A DNA stretch of 64,000 bases from Pseudanabaena sp. BC1403 (GCF_002914585.1 NZ_PDDM01000001.1:310001-374000); one strand, 5' to 3'; positions 10,578 to 20,199 are shown, counted from the stretch's first letter. The notes: generated by a model not told the origin, from the sequence alone. A program made the numbers and translations.

Positions 10578-11387
10578 CTAATAGCTATTCTGTTTAAGTG
10601 GTGAAATGTTTTCAGAACTTGTCTCGGCACTCTTCAAAAACGAATGTGGCAGAACCCGATTTAGCTTAGCTGACTTAAGCAATTCGTTCCATTCACTGAC
10701 AATCTCAGCCTTTTTAGGCGTACCTTGCAGCGCTTCAGCCAAAGTTTGTACGGTTTCATACCAGATGCCCTCTTGAGCAAACAAGGCTGCGCGATCTAAA
10801 GGTAGTGAAACTTCTTTAAGTTGCCTAACTAAATTCTGATTCGGTAAAACCCTCCGAATGGAACCAATTACCTTGACATCATTGTCGGTATCCATAAATT
10901 CCCATACATAGTTTTGATCAATCTTTAGGCTTTGCACATGATCAGGAATCTTGAAAGCAAGGATACCTGCTTTGCTTTTAAGTTCAAAATTCGTCAAATA
11001 GATTCGTTTACCCTTTTCCAACATACTATCTGCTTCATGCAGAGTAAAGATTACTTTGCCGTCAACCTTTGGGATCAAGAAATAAATTGTTGGACGTGCC
11101 GAAATCGTCTGGGGGACTGGAGCAGTTTCTGCTACTAAATCTGGTACTAGTCCAATTAGGCAATCTATAGTTGAACCAACACAACCAGCACTCCGAGTAG
11201 CACCTGGGGTTGAAACTATGGGAGTACCAAGATTACTAGGTGGGGTATAGCGGACTCTACGTGACTGGGCTTGAGCTGAAGGGGTAAAAAGACTCAAAGA
11301 CAAGGGCAAAGCCACTGTACTTAAAGCTAAACAAGAGAAAGCCGATGCAATTAAAATCTTTTTTGATGCAAATTTGGGTAAAAACAT
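10578..11387 (-). CDS. DUF928 secreted protein
   Basis: A 269-residue protein with a signal peptide (charged start, hydrophobic core ILIASAFSCLALSTVALPLSL, cleavage near SAQA-QS). The mature part has the DUF928 pattern: a region near GCVGSTIDCLIGLVPD, the stretch ARPTIYFLIPK, then a beta-rich part ending in a helical segment (RAALFAQEGIWYETVQTLAE). DUF928 proteins are mostly cyanobacterial and of unknown role, often encoded near CHAT, FecR or CHASE2 genes, as here. Predicted location is the periplasm. It lies 57 bp upstream of the CHASE2 cyclase on the same strand. Confidence 0.8.
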   Translation of the reverse strand: MFLPKFASKKILIASAFSCLALSTVALPLSLSLFTPSAQAQSRRVRYTPPSNLGTPIVSTPGATRSAGCVGSTIDCLIGLVPDLVAETAPVPQTISARPTIYFLIPKVDGKVIFTLHEADSMLEKGKRIYLTNFELKSKAGILAFKIPDHVQSLKIDQNYVWEFMDTDNDVKVIGSIRRVLPNQNLVRQLKEVSLPLDRAALFAQEGIWYETVQTLAEALQGTPKKAEIVSEWNELLKSAKLNRVLPHSFLKSAETSSENISPLKQNSY

Positions 11388-11536
11388 GATGCGATCGCCT
11401 CTAGAAAAGTGATCTGTATGGGTATGGTGTGCAGTTTAGCTCATCACCTAATAATACCCATGAGATAGTTAGATACTAGTAAAGAATGCATCTCTTATCA
11501 AAAAGTTGCTATAGACATTCGACTTAACTTTTTTAT

Positions 11537-11593
11537 CAAAAACAATTTTATTGAAAGTCCGCTGTCGGCGGACTTTCAATAAAATTGTTTTTG
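11537..11593. repeat. 26-bp perfect palindrome in the DUF928-petN intergenic region
   Basis: Arms 11537-11562 and 11568-11593 pair perfectly around a 5-nt loop. It lies between divergent genes, so it is not a simple terminator. Its inner part (TTGAAAGTCCGC and complement) is the same type as the second hairpin of the composite elements at 21.1, 25.1 and 53.1 kb. Confidence 0.75.
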
Positions 11594-11647
11594 GCGGTAA
11601 AGCATATTATGATAATTAGAAAAATTTATTAAAATTGTTACGAAACT

Positions 11648-11737
11648 ATGGATATCTTGTCATTGGGTTGGTTTGGCGTGCTTGGTATGTTTACACTTTC
11701 GATCGCTTTTGTCGTCTGGGGACGCAACGGTCTATAA
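11648..11737 (+). CDS. petN: PetN, cytochrome b6f complex subunit VIII
   Basis: A 29-residue single-helix membrane protein. It begins [13 protein letters not shown] and ends FVVWGRNGL. This closely follows the PetN family consensus in length, N-terminus (MDIL-LGW) and C-terminus (VVWGRNG). PetN is a small subunit needed for stability of the cytochrome b6f complex in thylakoid membranes. It is monocistronic here, with a strong palindromic terminator starting directly at its stop codon, shared with the convergent CHAT gene. Confidence 0.93.
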   Translation: MDILSLGWFGVLGMFTLSIAFVVWGRNGL

Positions 11738-11780
11738 GAATTAAAAAAGGGGGGCGCAAAGCGCCCCCCTTTTTTAATTC
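11738..11780. terminator. Bidirectional 20-bp palindromic terminator
   Basis: Perfect arms 11738-11757 and 11761-11780 with an AAA loop closed by GCGC, and A6/T6 tracts in the arms. It separates the convergent petN and CHAT genes. The TAA stop of the CHAT gene (11776-11774) is inside the right arm. Confidence 0.9.
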
Positions 11781-14194
11781 TCACCGATTAATGTAAATGC
11801 CGCCCAATTCAGTGGGTCAGGATACTTAGCTTTGGTGGCAAGCATAGCGTGACGAATGGCTTGTGCTTTGTTCGGTTCAGTCTGAAACTTTTTATAAAAC
11901 TCGGTCATTAGCAATGCTGTTGGCTCATCAGGTACAGCCCATAGCGACACGACAACACTGGGAACACCCGCGCTAATTAGCGATCGCGATAGCCCTATCA
12001 CACCATCGCCAGTTAATAAGCCTTGTCCAGTTTTGCAAGCACTTAGTACCACCATCTCCGCATTCAACCGCATCGTCACAATTTCGCTAGCCGTCAAAAA
12101 TCCATCATCTCCTGAGCTAGGTGCAAGGGCGATCGCACCTGGGATCTCACCTTTACGATATTCCTCTAATAGTCCGTGGGTAGCGAGATGGACAAAACGA
12201 GCAGATTTCATCTTACTGACAACTTCCACTTTAGTCGCGCTGTCACCTGTCAAAAAAGTAGTATTCATCAAAGAGGCGATCGCCTTTGCTTCTTTTTCGG
12301 CTCCTAACAAAGTTGGTAACTGGAACGGCGGATTTCCTAAACTAGGCATAGTGGGATTGCCAACAATGAGAACTTCCTGCAAATTAACTTTTTGCAATTG
12401 TTGGCTAAGTTGGTGAGTGAAATCGAGAACTTGAATAGCAGGCGCAATTTGAACTGTATGCTTCTCAATTAAGAATTGATCCTTAGAATTAATTAGAGCT
12501 GCAAATGGAACTAGGAAAAGCAATCCTTGAGGCAAGAAAATTACTCTGGTATTTGCATCTTTAGGCAGTAAGTCTTGGATTGGCTGAATCAGAACTGCAT
12601 ATAATTGCTTAAGATCCCCATACTTCTCTAATACTTCCTTAGGATCTTGAACAATTCCGTTTGCATCATTAAATAAGCTACGAATATCGGCAACTAAATC
12701 CATTACGGAAATATTGATTTTCTTGAGATCTACCTCGCGAAATGCGATCGCACCCGAAGGCTGCACCACCCAAATATAGAGCTTGATAAATTCCCCCTTA
12801 AGCTTTCCCTGTCCAATAAAGCTAGGATTAGCAATCAGTGAATATTCCACCATTACCGCATTCTGTTGTTTTGCAATACGGCGAATATCGGCAATACTAA
12901 CAGATGATAAAGATGGAATAGTAGAATCATTTTTTTGTTCTGCTTTTGGTGCAGAACTTGAACTAATGCGACGGGAGAGAAGCTCAGCAAAGGCGCGGGC
13001 TCGACCACGTTCAGAAATTTCCAGCGCTTCTTCAGGCTTCCCCTGAGCGACCATGATCAGTTGCAACAAATTAAAAGCATGAAGCTGCGTATCAAAAATC
13101 GAAACCTTATCACCATCACTTAAGTTAGAACGCAGAGACTCCAATAAGTTCAGACTCGTGAGAAATTTCTGCTCTGCTTCTGCATACTTTTGCGATCGCC
13201 AAAGTGTATAGCCCCAATTGGCTAAAGTCATAGCTTCGAGACGACGATCGCCGATTTGCTTGGCTAGTTGCCAACTTTGCTCTTGCAAAGATAAAGCTTT
13301 GTCGTATTCTTCCAAAAACACATAGGCTAACCCCATACCGCCGACTGCGGCTCCTTCAAGACGAGGATTTTTAAGTTCCTTAGCAACGGTTAATGCTTGC
13401 ACATAATAGGCGATCGCTTCTTTGTATTTACGCTGAACATGATAGTTAGAGCCAATATTATTCAGTGCGTTTCCTTCCGCTTCTCGAAAACCAATTTTTC
13501 TAGCATTATCAAGGCTTTGTTGATAATACTTGATTGCTTCGGAATATTCTTCTTGTGTACCTGCGATCGCACCTAAGCTATTAAGTAAAGAAACAATTCC
13601 TTGCCCATTCCCGACCGCCCTCGCAATTTTGAGGCTTCGCTGATAAAAATTTGTGGCTATGTTGTAGTTGCCAAGGTCATAGTGAATATTACCAAGACTA
13701 GCCAGAACCTGTCCTTCTCTTTGCTGATCGCTTAATTCCTGCCAAATTGCTAAACCTTGTTTCTGCAATTCTAAAGCCTTAACATAGTTACCAACAATGC
13801 GATAATTATTGCCAAGATTACCCAACGCAATGGCTTCAATCTTCCGATCGCCTAGACCTTGGGCTAATGTAAGTAATTGCTGTGAGTAAGCGATCGCTTT
13901 TTCATATTTGCCAAGCATTTTTGATGCTTCTGCTAAAGTCTCAAGGACATTTATTGCACCCTTACTATTCTTTTGCTGCTGATAGAGGTTTAGCGCTTGC
14001 TGCCAACTCGCGATCGCGAGATCAAACTTTTGCGCTCGAAATTGTTGTAAGCCTGTCTGGACAAGCTCGTCTGCTGCTGATCGCACATCTTGAGATGGAA
14101 TAGCAGGATTACCAAGCCCTGTAGCAAATACTGCGCTCGGTGTTATGAGTAAAATCGCACTAGCGATCGCAGTTAGATAGATTTTATTTTTCAT
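11774..14194 (-). CDS. Secreted TPR-CHAT caspase-like protease
   Basis: An 806-residue protein with a signal peptide (KIYLTAIASAILLITPSAVFA). Residues about 40-350 contain roughly eight tetratricopeptide repeats (for example GNLGNNYRIVGNYVKALEL). After a linker with polar low-complexity sequence comes a C-terminal CHAT domain, a caspase-fold cysteine peptidase: His673 in VHLATHG and Cys720 in VLSACKTG form the expected dyad, and GDGVIGLSRSLISAGVPSVV is the typical C-terminal part. CHAT proteases such as gasdermin-cleaving or Craspase types act on partner proteins; the substrate here is unknown. It is followed on the same strand side by a two-partner secretion exoprotein gene, an association that may be functional. 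Both catalytic residues are intact. Confidence 0.88.
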   Translation of the reverse strand: MKNKIYLTAIASAILLITPSAVFATGLGNPAIPSQDVRSAADELVQTGLQQFRAQKFDLAIASWQQALNLYQQQKNSKGAINVLETLAEASKMLGKYEKAIAYSQQLLTLAQGLGDRKIEAIALGNLGNNYRIVGNYVKALELQKQGLAIWQELSDQQREGQVLASLGNIHYDLGNYNIATNFYQRSLKIARAVGNGQGIVSLLNSLGAIAGTQEEYSEAIKYYQQSLDNARKIGFREAEGNALNNIGSNYHVQRKYKEAIAYYVQALTVAKELKNPRLEGAAVGGMGLAYVFLEEYDKALSLQEQSWQLAKQIGDRRLEAMTLANWGYTLWRSQKYAEAEQKFLTSLNLLESLRSNLSDGDKVSIFDTQLHAFNLLQLIMVAQGKPEEALEISERGRARAFAELLSRRISSSSAPKAEQKNDSTIPSLSSVSIADIRRIAKQQNAVMVEYSLIANPSFIGQGKLKGEFIKLYIWVVQPSGAIAFREVDLKKINISVMDLVADIRSLFNDANGIVQDPKEVLEKYGDLKQLYAVLIQPIQDLLPKDANTRVIFLPQGLLFLVPFAALINSKDQFLIEKHTVQIAPAIQVLDFTHQLSQQLQKVNLQEVLIVGNPTMPSLGNPPFQLPTLLGAEKEAKAIASLMNTTFLTGDSATKVEVVSKMKSARFVHLATHGLLEEYRKGEIPGAIALAPSSGDDGFLTASEIVTMRLNAEMVVLSACKTGQGLLTGDGVIGLSRSLISAGVPSVVVSLWAVPDEPTALLMTEFYKKFQTEPNKAQAIRHAMLATKAKYPDPLNWAAFTLIGEN

Positions 14195-14204
14195 ATAGCA
14201 ATCC

Positions 14205-14257
14205 TAAAGAATTTGTGAGATTGTGCCCCAAAGGGGCACAATCTCACAAATTCTTTA
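14205..14257. terminator. 25-bp perfect hairpin between exoprotein and CHAT genes
   Basis: Arms 14205-14229 and 14233-14257 with an AAA loop closed by CCCC/GGGG. It begins 3 bp after the minus-strand stop of the exoprotein gene and is only 11 bp from the CHAT start codon, so it is also positioned to act on the CHAT leader. Confidence 0.8.
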
Positions 14258-14259
14258 AA

Positions 14260-16800
14260 CTATTCTTTGCATGGTGGCAAATTTGAACGATTTTGATTTT
14301 GGGCAGTACGAGTTACCGTTGCCGAGGGCACGGATGCAGTGATGTTCAAAATTGGTTTCTTTGTCCCAGTAGGTTCGCATTCCTTTACTTCACTAGCATT
14401 TGCTTGCAAGTCAGCAGTACGAGCAGATGCGATCGCATCGCTACTCAAAGTGTTAGTCGCAGTCAAGGTATTCGCAAGCCCACTATTAGAACTAAATGAC
14501 TGGTCAGAGACTAGAACCAAAACATTGGGGGGAATGTTGGTACTACCAATACTAATTGCTCCCTCAATGCCGCTACCTGTAGGTAAAAGTGAATCAACAG
14601 GGGAATTTACACCGAAAGTGGTTGGCGTAATTTTAGAGAACTTAAACGAAGTATCTTGCAGAATCACAATTGAAATACTTAAGGGATCAGCAGCACTACC
14701 TGCAACAATTCTAGGCTGGGTGTCATTGGGTAGGGTTAGTTCAATTCGTCGTGGTAACGGCGTAACGGGATTATTATTCTGTTGGTTAGCGTTAAAAACT
14801 ACTAGACTAAGTGGAATCTGTTGATTACCGATATTTGCAGGCCCTTGGATAGGATTGATAGCTCGAAAGCTATTACCTCTAATCGTAATCGTACTGTCGC
14901 TTGCAGCATTATTCACAAAACCAGATTGAATATAACCATCAAGAGTAATATTTCCATTGTTAGCAATTAAAGAAACATTACTGCCTGAAGTTGTAATTGC
15001 TTGAATACTTCCTGTGGAAATATTGCCATTTGTAGTGACGATGGATACATTGCCAGCGACAATAGCGGGGTCAAAAAAAGTACTTCCCTGAGAGGCGATC
15101 GTAATATCACCCGTGGCATTCAAGCTAATTGGAGAACCACTACCACCAGTGTTGAGTCTGGCATTAATATTCATATTGGCAGCCGTAAAATTAATCGCAC
15201 CGTCCTGCGTAGTAATGTCGGCTCCAGCCGCTAAGGTCAAGGTTCTTCCAGCCGTAGCTGTCAACCCCACTCCTGCATTATTCATGACTACACTATCGCT
15301 AAAGGTAATATCGTTAGATGCGACAAATGTCACATTTGCCACCGCCGCCGAAATTATTGCAGGGGAAATTGTGAAGGTAGTGACGGTATCTGCGGCATTA
15401 GCTATATCTGCTAACGTCGCAGTTCCCCCAATCTGAACAATAATGTTTAATGGATCGAGGAGCCAGCTGCCGATGCTGCCTTGGGGAGCAGCAGCATCTA
15501 CAGATGCATTCTGAATATTTAGATAGTTTTTGCCAGAAGTTTCGACAAAGCCTCCATTACCTCCATTAATGCCACCGCGCACTGAAATTTTGCCACTAAA
15601 ACTAGTTTTATCATTTGCCCAAGCAATTACTTTTCCGCCAGTCCCTGAGAGTAGCGCATCTGCATTAATCGTTGATGATTGATCAATAACAGTAATTTGG
15701 GAATTGGGAACAATACCTTTACCTAAATAATCACCACCAATCAAAACTGTTCCGCCACCGATCGCACCCGAAGCATTGATATTTGCAGAAACTAGACCAA
15801 CGCGATCGCCTAAGACATTAATCTCGCCACCTTTAGCCGTAGTGCTCGACACATTGAGATTGCCTGACGCGATCGCAGTTCCCGCAGTATTGGGAATCGC
15901 TGTATTCGCCACAAGCACATTGCCTGAAGCATCAGTATTTAAACCCGTCATATTGCGAAGGTTTGCAGAACCAGTCAGTAGATTTGGTAGATCCTTGGCC
16001 TGAACATTTGACTGCGCTAATTGATTCTGATCAGCGATCGGTAGTTGCAAACTCAGCAAGCTTCCTTCAGGTGTAATTTTGACGTATTTTCCATCTGCTG
16101 ATGCAGCGATCGTGATTTTGCCTGATGGTGAAGTAATTGTGCCTGTATTAATTACCAAACCACCCACAAGAGTAATGCTCTGTCCTTCTTTAACAGTAAG
16201 GTTGCCAGCATTAACGATCGCAGCAGGTTGTTCACTCGTTGGCATTGAATTAGAACTAGCAAAGCCAAAAGCTTGGGGAGTTCCAGTTAACTTTTTGACA
16301 TCATCAATCCCTGTATTTACTCCAAACCAACTATTACCCACCTGAATTCCACTTGCCGTAGTCGCCGTAAACGCAGCAGGAACATTCAAACTAGAATTAG
16401 CTCCAAAAATAATTCCCGCAGGATTTAATAAATAGAGATTAGAATTACCACCCGTAACCTGAATGAGTCCATTAATCACAGAAGCATTACCACCAGACAC
16501 CCGCGCCAGAATATTCTGAACGCTAGGGTTAGACATAAAGTTGGCAATCTCTCCCTGAGTTAAGCCAAATTGCTGGAAACTGTGATAGAGATTTGCGGCG
16601 GCTTGTGTGCCACCTGTGATATTTAATTGTTGAGCGTTAGTAATATCAGGGGCTACTTGTGTTCCTAAATTACCTGAGCCTTGAGTTGGCACAATTGACT
16701 GAGCAAAAGCAGCACTTCCTATAACAAAAGGTTGCATCAATAGCAATGCGATCGCTGCTCGTCTAATTTGCATAAAATTACTCTTGACAACTACTGACAT
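14260..16800 (-). CDS. Two-partner secretion exoprotein (filamentous haemagglutinin N-terminal domain)
   Basis: An 846-residue protein with a signal peptide ending near SAAFAQS. Residues about 35-330 form a TPS/haemagglutination activity domain: it has the conserved NPAGIIFG motif and, upstream, GLTQGEIANFMSNPSVQNIL and VSGGNASVINGLIQV. The rest is repetitive, glycine/asparagine/threonine-rich sequence expected to form a right-handed beta-helix. There are two cysteines near the C-terminus (ECEPTG and PPCKE). The adjacent divergent gene encodes the matching outer-membrane porin. The product is expected to be exported by Sec and then through that porin to the surface or medium. Cargo function is unknown, and at 846 residues it is short for a haemagglutinin. 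Confidence 0.86.
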   Translation of the reverse strand: MSVVVKSNFMQIRRAAIALLLMQPFVIGSAAFAQSIVPTQGSGNLGTQVAPDITNAQQLNITGGTQAAANLYHSFQQFGLTQGEIANFMSNPSVQNILARVSGGNASVINGLIQVTGGNSNLYLLNPAGIIFGANSSLNVPAAFTATTASGIQVGNSWFGVNTGIDDVKKLTGTPQAFGFASSNSMPTSEQPAAIVNAGNLTVKEGQSITLVGGLVINTGTITSPSGKITIAASADGKYVKITPEGSLLSLQLPIADQNQLAQSNVQAKDLPNLLTGSANLRNMTGLNTDASGNVLVANTAIPNTAGTAIASGNLNVSSTTAKGGEINVLGDRVGLVSANINASGAIGGGTVLIGGDYLGKGIVPNSQITVIDQSSTINADALLSGTGGKVIAWANDKTSFSGKISVRGGINGGNGGFVETSGKNYLNIQNASVDAAAPQGSIGSWLLDPLNIIVQIGGTATLADIANAADTVTTFTISPAIISAAVANVTFVASNDITFSDSVVMNNAGVGLTATAGRTLTLAAGADITTQDGAINFTAANMNINARLNTGGSGSPISLNATGDITIASQGSTFFDPAIVAGNVSIVTTNGNISTGSIQAITTSGSNVSLIANNGNITLDGYIQSGFVNNAASDSTITIRGNSFRAINPIQGPANIGNQQIPLSLVVFNANQQNNNPVTPLPRRIELTLPNDTQPRIVAGSAADPLSISIVILQDTSFKFSKITPTTFGVNSPVDSLLPTGSGIEGAISIGSTNIPPNVLVLVSDQSFSSNSGLANTLTATNTLSSDAIASARTADLQANASEVKECEPTGTKKPILNITASVPSATVTRTAQNQNRSNLPPCKE

Positions 16801-17204
16801 TGAGTTTCTCCTTTTGTTATAAGTTGAAATAAATATTATTTTTAACTGCTATTAACTATTTTAACTACTTTTAATTATTTTAATTAAGAGTATGCTTGCG
16901 ACAGATCTTAGAAACCATTTAAGAATTGTCTAGCCACCCAGCTTCTCTTTATAAGAAAGGGGAATGGGGAGATCTCTTAGAGTTTTTGATTGCAGAAAGT
17001 AATTCTTAAATGGTTCCTTATTCTTTCAAATCATAGAACCGTTGGCACATGACAAAAACTTTTATAACATTGAAACATCTGAGAAATGTTGTAAATCATA
17101 TTAACTTTTGTGTATTGAACACCAAGAAGTAAAAAATTGTGCCCTAAATCTCCAATCTCAAGTTATTCTTTGGTGAACTGTAGCTATCCAAAATTGATAT
17201 TAGC
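16801..17204. other. Divergent intergenic region of the two-partner secretion genes
   Basis: This 404-bp AT-rich region must carry the promoters of both exoprotein and porin genes. It contains a widely spaced inverted repeat at 16911-17017 and no open reading frame I can support. Confidence 0.6.
16911..17017. repeat. Spaced inverted repeat between tpsA and tpsB
   Basis: ACCATTTAAGAATT at 16914-16927 is repeated in inverse orientation as AATTCTTAAATGGT at 17001-17014, with about 73 bp between the arms. One or two more bases pair at the outer ends. The symmetry across a divergent promoter region suggests two binding sites of one regulator; no regulator is known. Confidence 0.6.
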
Positions 17205-18848
17205 ATGAGCTTATTCAAACTAATTAGTCATCATCACTCACATTTCTTAGCTGTGATCGTTATTCTCCTTGGCTCCGTGGAAATGGCAGCAGGAGAAACG
17301 ATTAATTCTGGTGTTTCTCTTCCAAACCCATCGCCTGTAGTTCTATCCCCAATAGCTCAAGCGATCGCAGTCAAAAAAGTTGAAATTATTGGTAGCACCA
17401 TCTTAACTAGTGCTGAGATAGCAGCAATTTCTAAAACCATAGAAGGACAACAAGTAACTCCTGAACAGATCGAAAAAGCAGCTCAATTAGTTACACAAAT
17501 CTATGCCGATCGCGGCTACATCACTTCTCAAGCAGTAGTCGATGCACAGCAAACTGCTAATGGTATAGTCACGATTAAAGTTATTGAAGGTAGAGTCGAG
17601 AAAATTGAAATTATCGGCTTAAAAAATACTAATCCCGATTATGTGCGATCGCGAGTGGAATTAGCGACTGGCACACCTCTCAACACGGCCAAACTCGAAG
17701 ATCAGTTGCGATTGTTACGCGCAGATCCCATATTTAGCGATATTGAAGCAAGTTTAAAATCAGGAAGTCAGCCCGATAGTAGTATTCTCGTCGTTACAGT
17801 TAAAGAAGCAAATCAGTTTGGTGGATTTGCTAGTATCGATAACTTCTCTCCTCCCGCAGTCGGTTCAGAACGTTACGGCGGCGGGTTATTCTTTCGGAAC
17901 CTCTCTGGCAATGGCGACACATTGGCTGCTTCCTATTACGGAACAACTACAGGAGGCTCTAATCAATACGATCTTTCTTATAATATTCCACTCAATCCCA
18001 TGAATGGAACCTTGTCATTGCGATATTCTCCCAGTAACTATCGAATCACTCAAGCTCCATTTGACGTACTAAATATTCGCGGAAATAGTAATCTCTTTGA
18101 CTTGACTTTTCGTCAGCCGTTAGTTAGGTCAAGTGTAGAAGAATTTGCTTTATCCATTGGCTATAGCTATCAAAATGGACAAACATTTGCTTTTAATAAC
18201 CTTGCCACCCCCTTTGGCATTGGGCCAGAGCCAGATGGGACAACCCGTACTAGTGTCATCAAGTTTGGTCAGGACTACACCTTACGCGATCTCGCTGGCG
18301 CTTGGTCATTGCGATCGCAGTTTAGTTTAGGCACAGGTTTATTTGGCTCTACCAACGTCACGACCCCGAGTGGTTCCTTCCTAAGCTGGCTTGGACAGAT
18401 TCAGCGTGTACAGTCCTTAGGAGCGGATTCATTACTGATTGGCGCTTTAGATTTGCAACTATCTGCCAATCCGCTGCTCTCTTCACAGCAATTTACGATT
18501 GGTGGTGGTCAGTCTTTGCGAGGATTTCGCCAAAATGCCCGCACTGGTGATAATGGAATTCGCTTCTCCATAGAAAATCGGTTGGTGGCACTCCGCAATG
18601 AGCAAAATGCTGCCTTACTGCAAATCATTCCATTCTTAGATGCTGGGGTAATCTGGAATCATCCCAATAATCCCAACACTTTACCTAATCAGAACTTTTT
18701 AGCTGGTGGTGGACTGGGATTGCTATTTACGCCATTAGAAAGATTAAATATGCGCTTAGATTACGCAATTCCCTTTGTTAATCTCAGCGATCGCAGCTCT
18801 AACTTACAAGAATCCGCCTTTTATTTCAGCTTAGGTTACCAGTTCTAA
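17205..18848 (+). CDS. FhaC/ShlB-type outer-membrane transporter (TpsB)
   Basis: A 547-residue protein with a signal peptide, then a proline-rich linker. POTRA domains lie at about 50-125 (VKKVEIIGSTILTSAEI, with GYITSQAVV) and 125-205 (VIEGRVEKIEIIGLKNTN, PIFSDIEASLKSGS). A 16-strand beta-barrel follows at about 210-547, ending in aromatic FYFSLGYQF as outer-membrane proteins do. The family motif LSANPLLSSQQFTIGGGQSLRGFRQ matches the conserved loop-6 region (RGF). It secretes the exoprotein encoded divergently 404 bp away. Pairing and lengths are both normal. Confidence 0.9.
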   Translation: MSLFKLISHHHSHFLAVIVILLGSVEMAAGETINSGVSLPNPSPVVLSPIAQAIAVKKVEIIGSTILTSAEIAAISKTIEGQQVTPEQIEKAAQLVTQIYADRGYITSQAVVDAQQTANGIVTIKVIEGRVEKIEIIGLKNTNPDYVRSRVELATGTPLNTAKLEDQLRLLRADPIFSDIEASLKSGSQPDSSILVVTVKEANQFGGFASIDNFSPPAVGSERYGGGLFFRNLSGNGDTLAASYYGTTTGGSNQYDLSYNIPLNPMNGTLSLRYSPSNYRITQAPFDVLNIRGNSNLFDLTFRQPLVRSSVEEFALSIGYSYQNGQTFAFNNLATPFGIGPEPDGTTRTSVIKFGQDYTLRDLAGAWSLRSQFSLGTGLFGSTNVTTPSGSFLSWLGQIQRVQSLGADSLLIGALDLQLSANPLLSSQQFTIGGGQSLRGFRQNARTGDNGIRFSIENRLVALRNEQNAALLQIIPFLDAGVIWNHPNNPNTLPNQNFLAGGGLGLLFTPLERLNMRLDYAIPFVNLSDRSSNLQESAFYFSLGYQF

Positions 18849-18876
18849 AAATGCTACAGCGCTAAGCGCTTTTATC

Positions 18877-18935
18877 AAAACCAAAAAAATTTTAAAAGGC
18901 TTGCAAAGCAAGCCTTTTAAAATTTTTTTGGTTTT
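18877..18935. terminator. 28-bp bidirectional palindromic terminator
   Basis: Perfect arms 18877-18904 and 18908-18935 with an AAA loop closed by TTGC/GCAA. It lies between the convergent porin and CofE-like genes and has long A and T tracts for termination in both directions. Confidence 0.85.
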
Positions 18936-18966
18936 TTATGCGGGGCAGAGCCACGCACATCTAAAT

Positions 18967-20151
18967 TTATACGCCACTATTAGGGCGAATCAAAACGATT
19001 GGAGTCTGCTCGGAAGCATTACCCGCAGGATTCATTAATAGAGCTTGATTGAGCAATTTCTCAGACACCCCAGAAGTCGATGCTAAGACCTTCACACGGC
19101 GTAAATCGTTTACATCCACGATCGCAGCTTCTAGACCCGTCCCTGCCTTGATTTCATCAACTACAGCTTGAGGATTTTTCGGGCCTAAGACAATAAACTG
19201 ATCATACGGAGGCAAAGTTCCTGTCACATCATCAATCAATCTTGCTTGATCGCCAGCCAGCATATAAAACACCCCAGGCACTCGCAAAAATGCCTTAGCT
19301 AAAGCTCCGACAATAAAAGCAAAAGCTACTCGCCATGCGCCCGACTCATTAATCAGGGATTGTAAACCGCAAGCAGTGGCGAGACTAGAAGTGCTTTTAA
19401 AGTAATAGCAAAGACGTTTAGCTAACCACTTAGGCTTAATGTCACTGGGATGATAGAAATTTCCTTGCATAATTGCGATCGGCGTTTCCGCGATCGTGAC
19501 AATATCACCTGCTTGAGCATGACTCATCACATAGCGCTGCATCACTTCAACTGGATTATCTCCCGCCGATAAAATGTGCGTGCGGATAGGCAACACATCC
19601 GCATCAGGTGTGGGTCGCCAACGTTCCCTTTGATTTGCATCAGGAAACTGTAAGGGAATAATGCAATGTTTGACTTTTTCTTCGCGTCCTGCTGGCCCAT
19701 AAATTGTGTAATGGACACGTACCCATACAGTCTTCAGTTCTTCTAAGTTTTTGCCACTGAGGTCAATTTGAATCTCGACACCTGTACTGTGATTAGGAGT
19801 AACAATATATGACTCCCAATAGTTATCGTTACGACTAGCAGAATTTGGATGGCGCGATCGCAACTCGACTTTGCTATTAATGCCATCAAGATTATCGCTA
19901 GAAAGCATCGAGATCTCTGGCTCTACTTCTACTAGAAACACATCCAGATTACGAGTTTTGTTGGTTCCTGTGAGCAATAACTCAATACGATAGTGTTCTG
20001 GCTCGTAGGCCAAAAATTGCCAAAGACCACTATCAAATTCTAGTAAGTTTCCTTGGCGAGTCATGTATTGCCACTCAAACAATAACCACAACAGCAAAAC
20101 TAGAACAGCAAAAACCGCGAACGCAATACCCGCAACAATCAAAATATTCAT
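18967..20151 (-). CDS. CofE-like (F420-0:gamma-glutamyl ligase family) membrane protein
   Basis: A 394-residue protein with one N-terminal transmembrane helix (about 4-25), a beta-rich middle part (30-200), and a C-terminal half (about 205-380) resembling the CofE gamma-glutamyl ligase domain, with VLPIRTHILSAGDNPVEVM, AGDIVTIAETPIAIMQG and AAIVDVNDLRRVKVL. Such proteins are common in cyanobacteria, which usually lack F420 biosynthesis, so the annotated reaction is doubtful; a peptide- or glutamate-ligase role is only inference. The gene starts 48 bp after trpA on the same strand and may be co-transcribed. Confidence 0.75.
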   Translation of the reverse strand: MNILIVAGIAFAVFAVLVLLLWLLFEWQYMTRQGNLLEFDSGLWQFLAYEPEHYRIELLLTGTNKTRNLDVFLVEVEPEISMLSSDNLDGINSKVELRSRHPNSASRNDNYWESYIVTPNHSTGVEIQIDLSGKNLEELKTVWVRVHYTIYGPAGREEKVKHCIIPLQFPDANQRERWRPTPDADVLPIRTHILSAGDNPVEVMQRYVMSHAQAGDIVTIAETPIAIMQGNFYHPSDIKPKWLAKRLCYYFKSTSSLATACGLQSLINESGAWRVAFAFIVGALAKAFLRVPGVFYMLAGDQARLIDDVTGTLPPYDQFIVLGPKNPQAVVDEIKAGTGLEAAIVDVNDLRRVKVLASTSGVSEKLLNQALLMNPAGNASEQTPIVLIRPNSGV

Positions 20152-20199
20152 AAGCCTTAAATCTCTACTTCCTAATCTCTAAGCTCCAATCCCTAAGAT

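Noticed and set aside
12033-13046. Antisense frames within the CHAT gene
   Set aside because: They follow the codon pattern of the CHAT gene on the opposite strand and have no supporting features.
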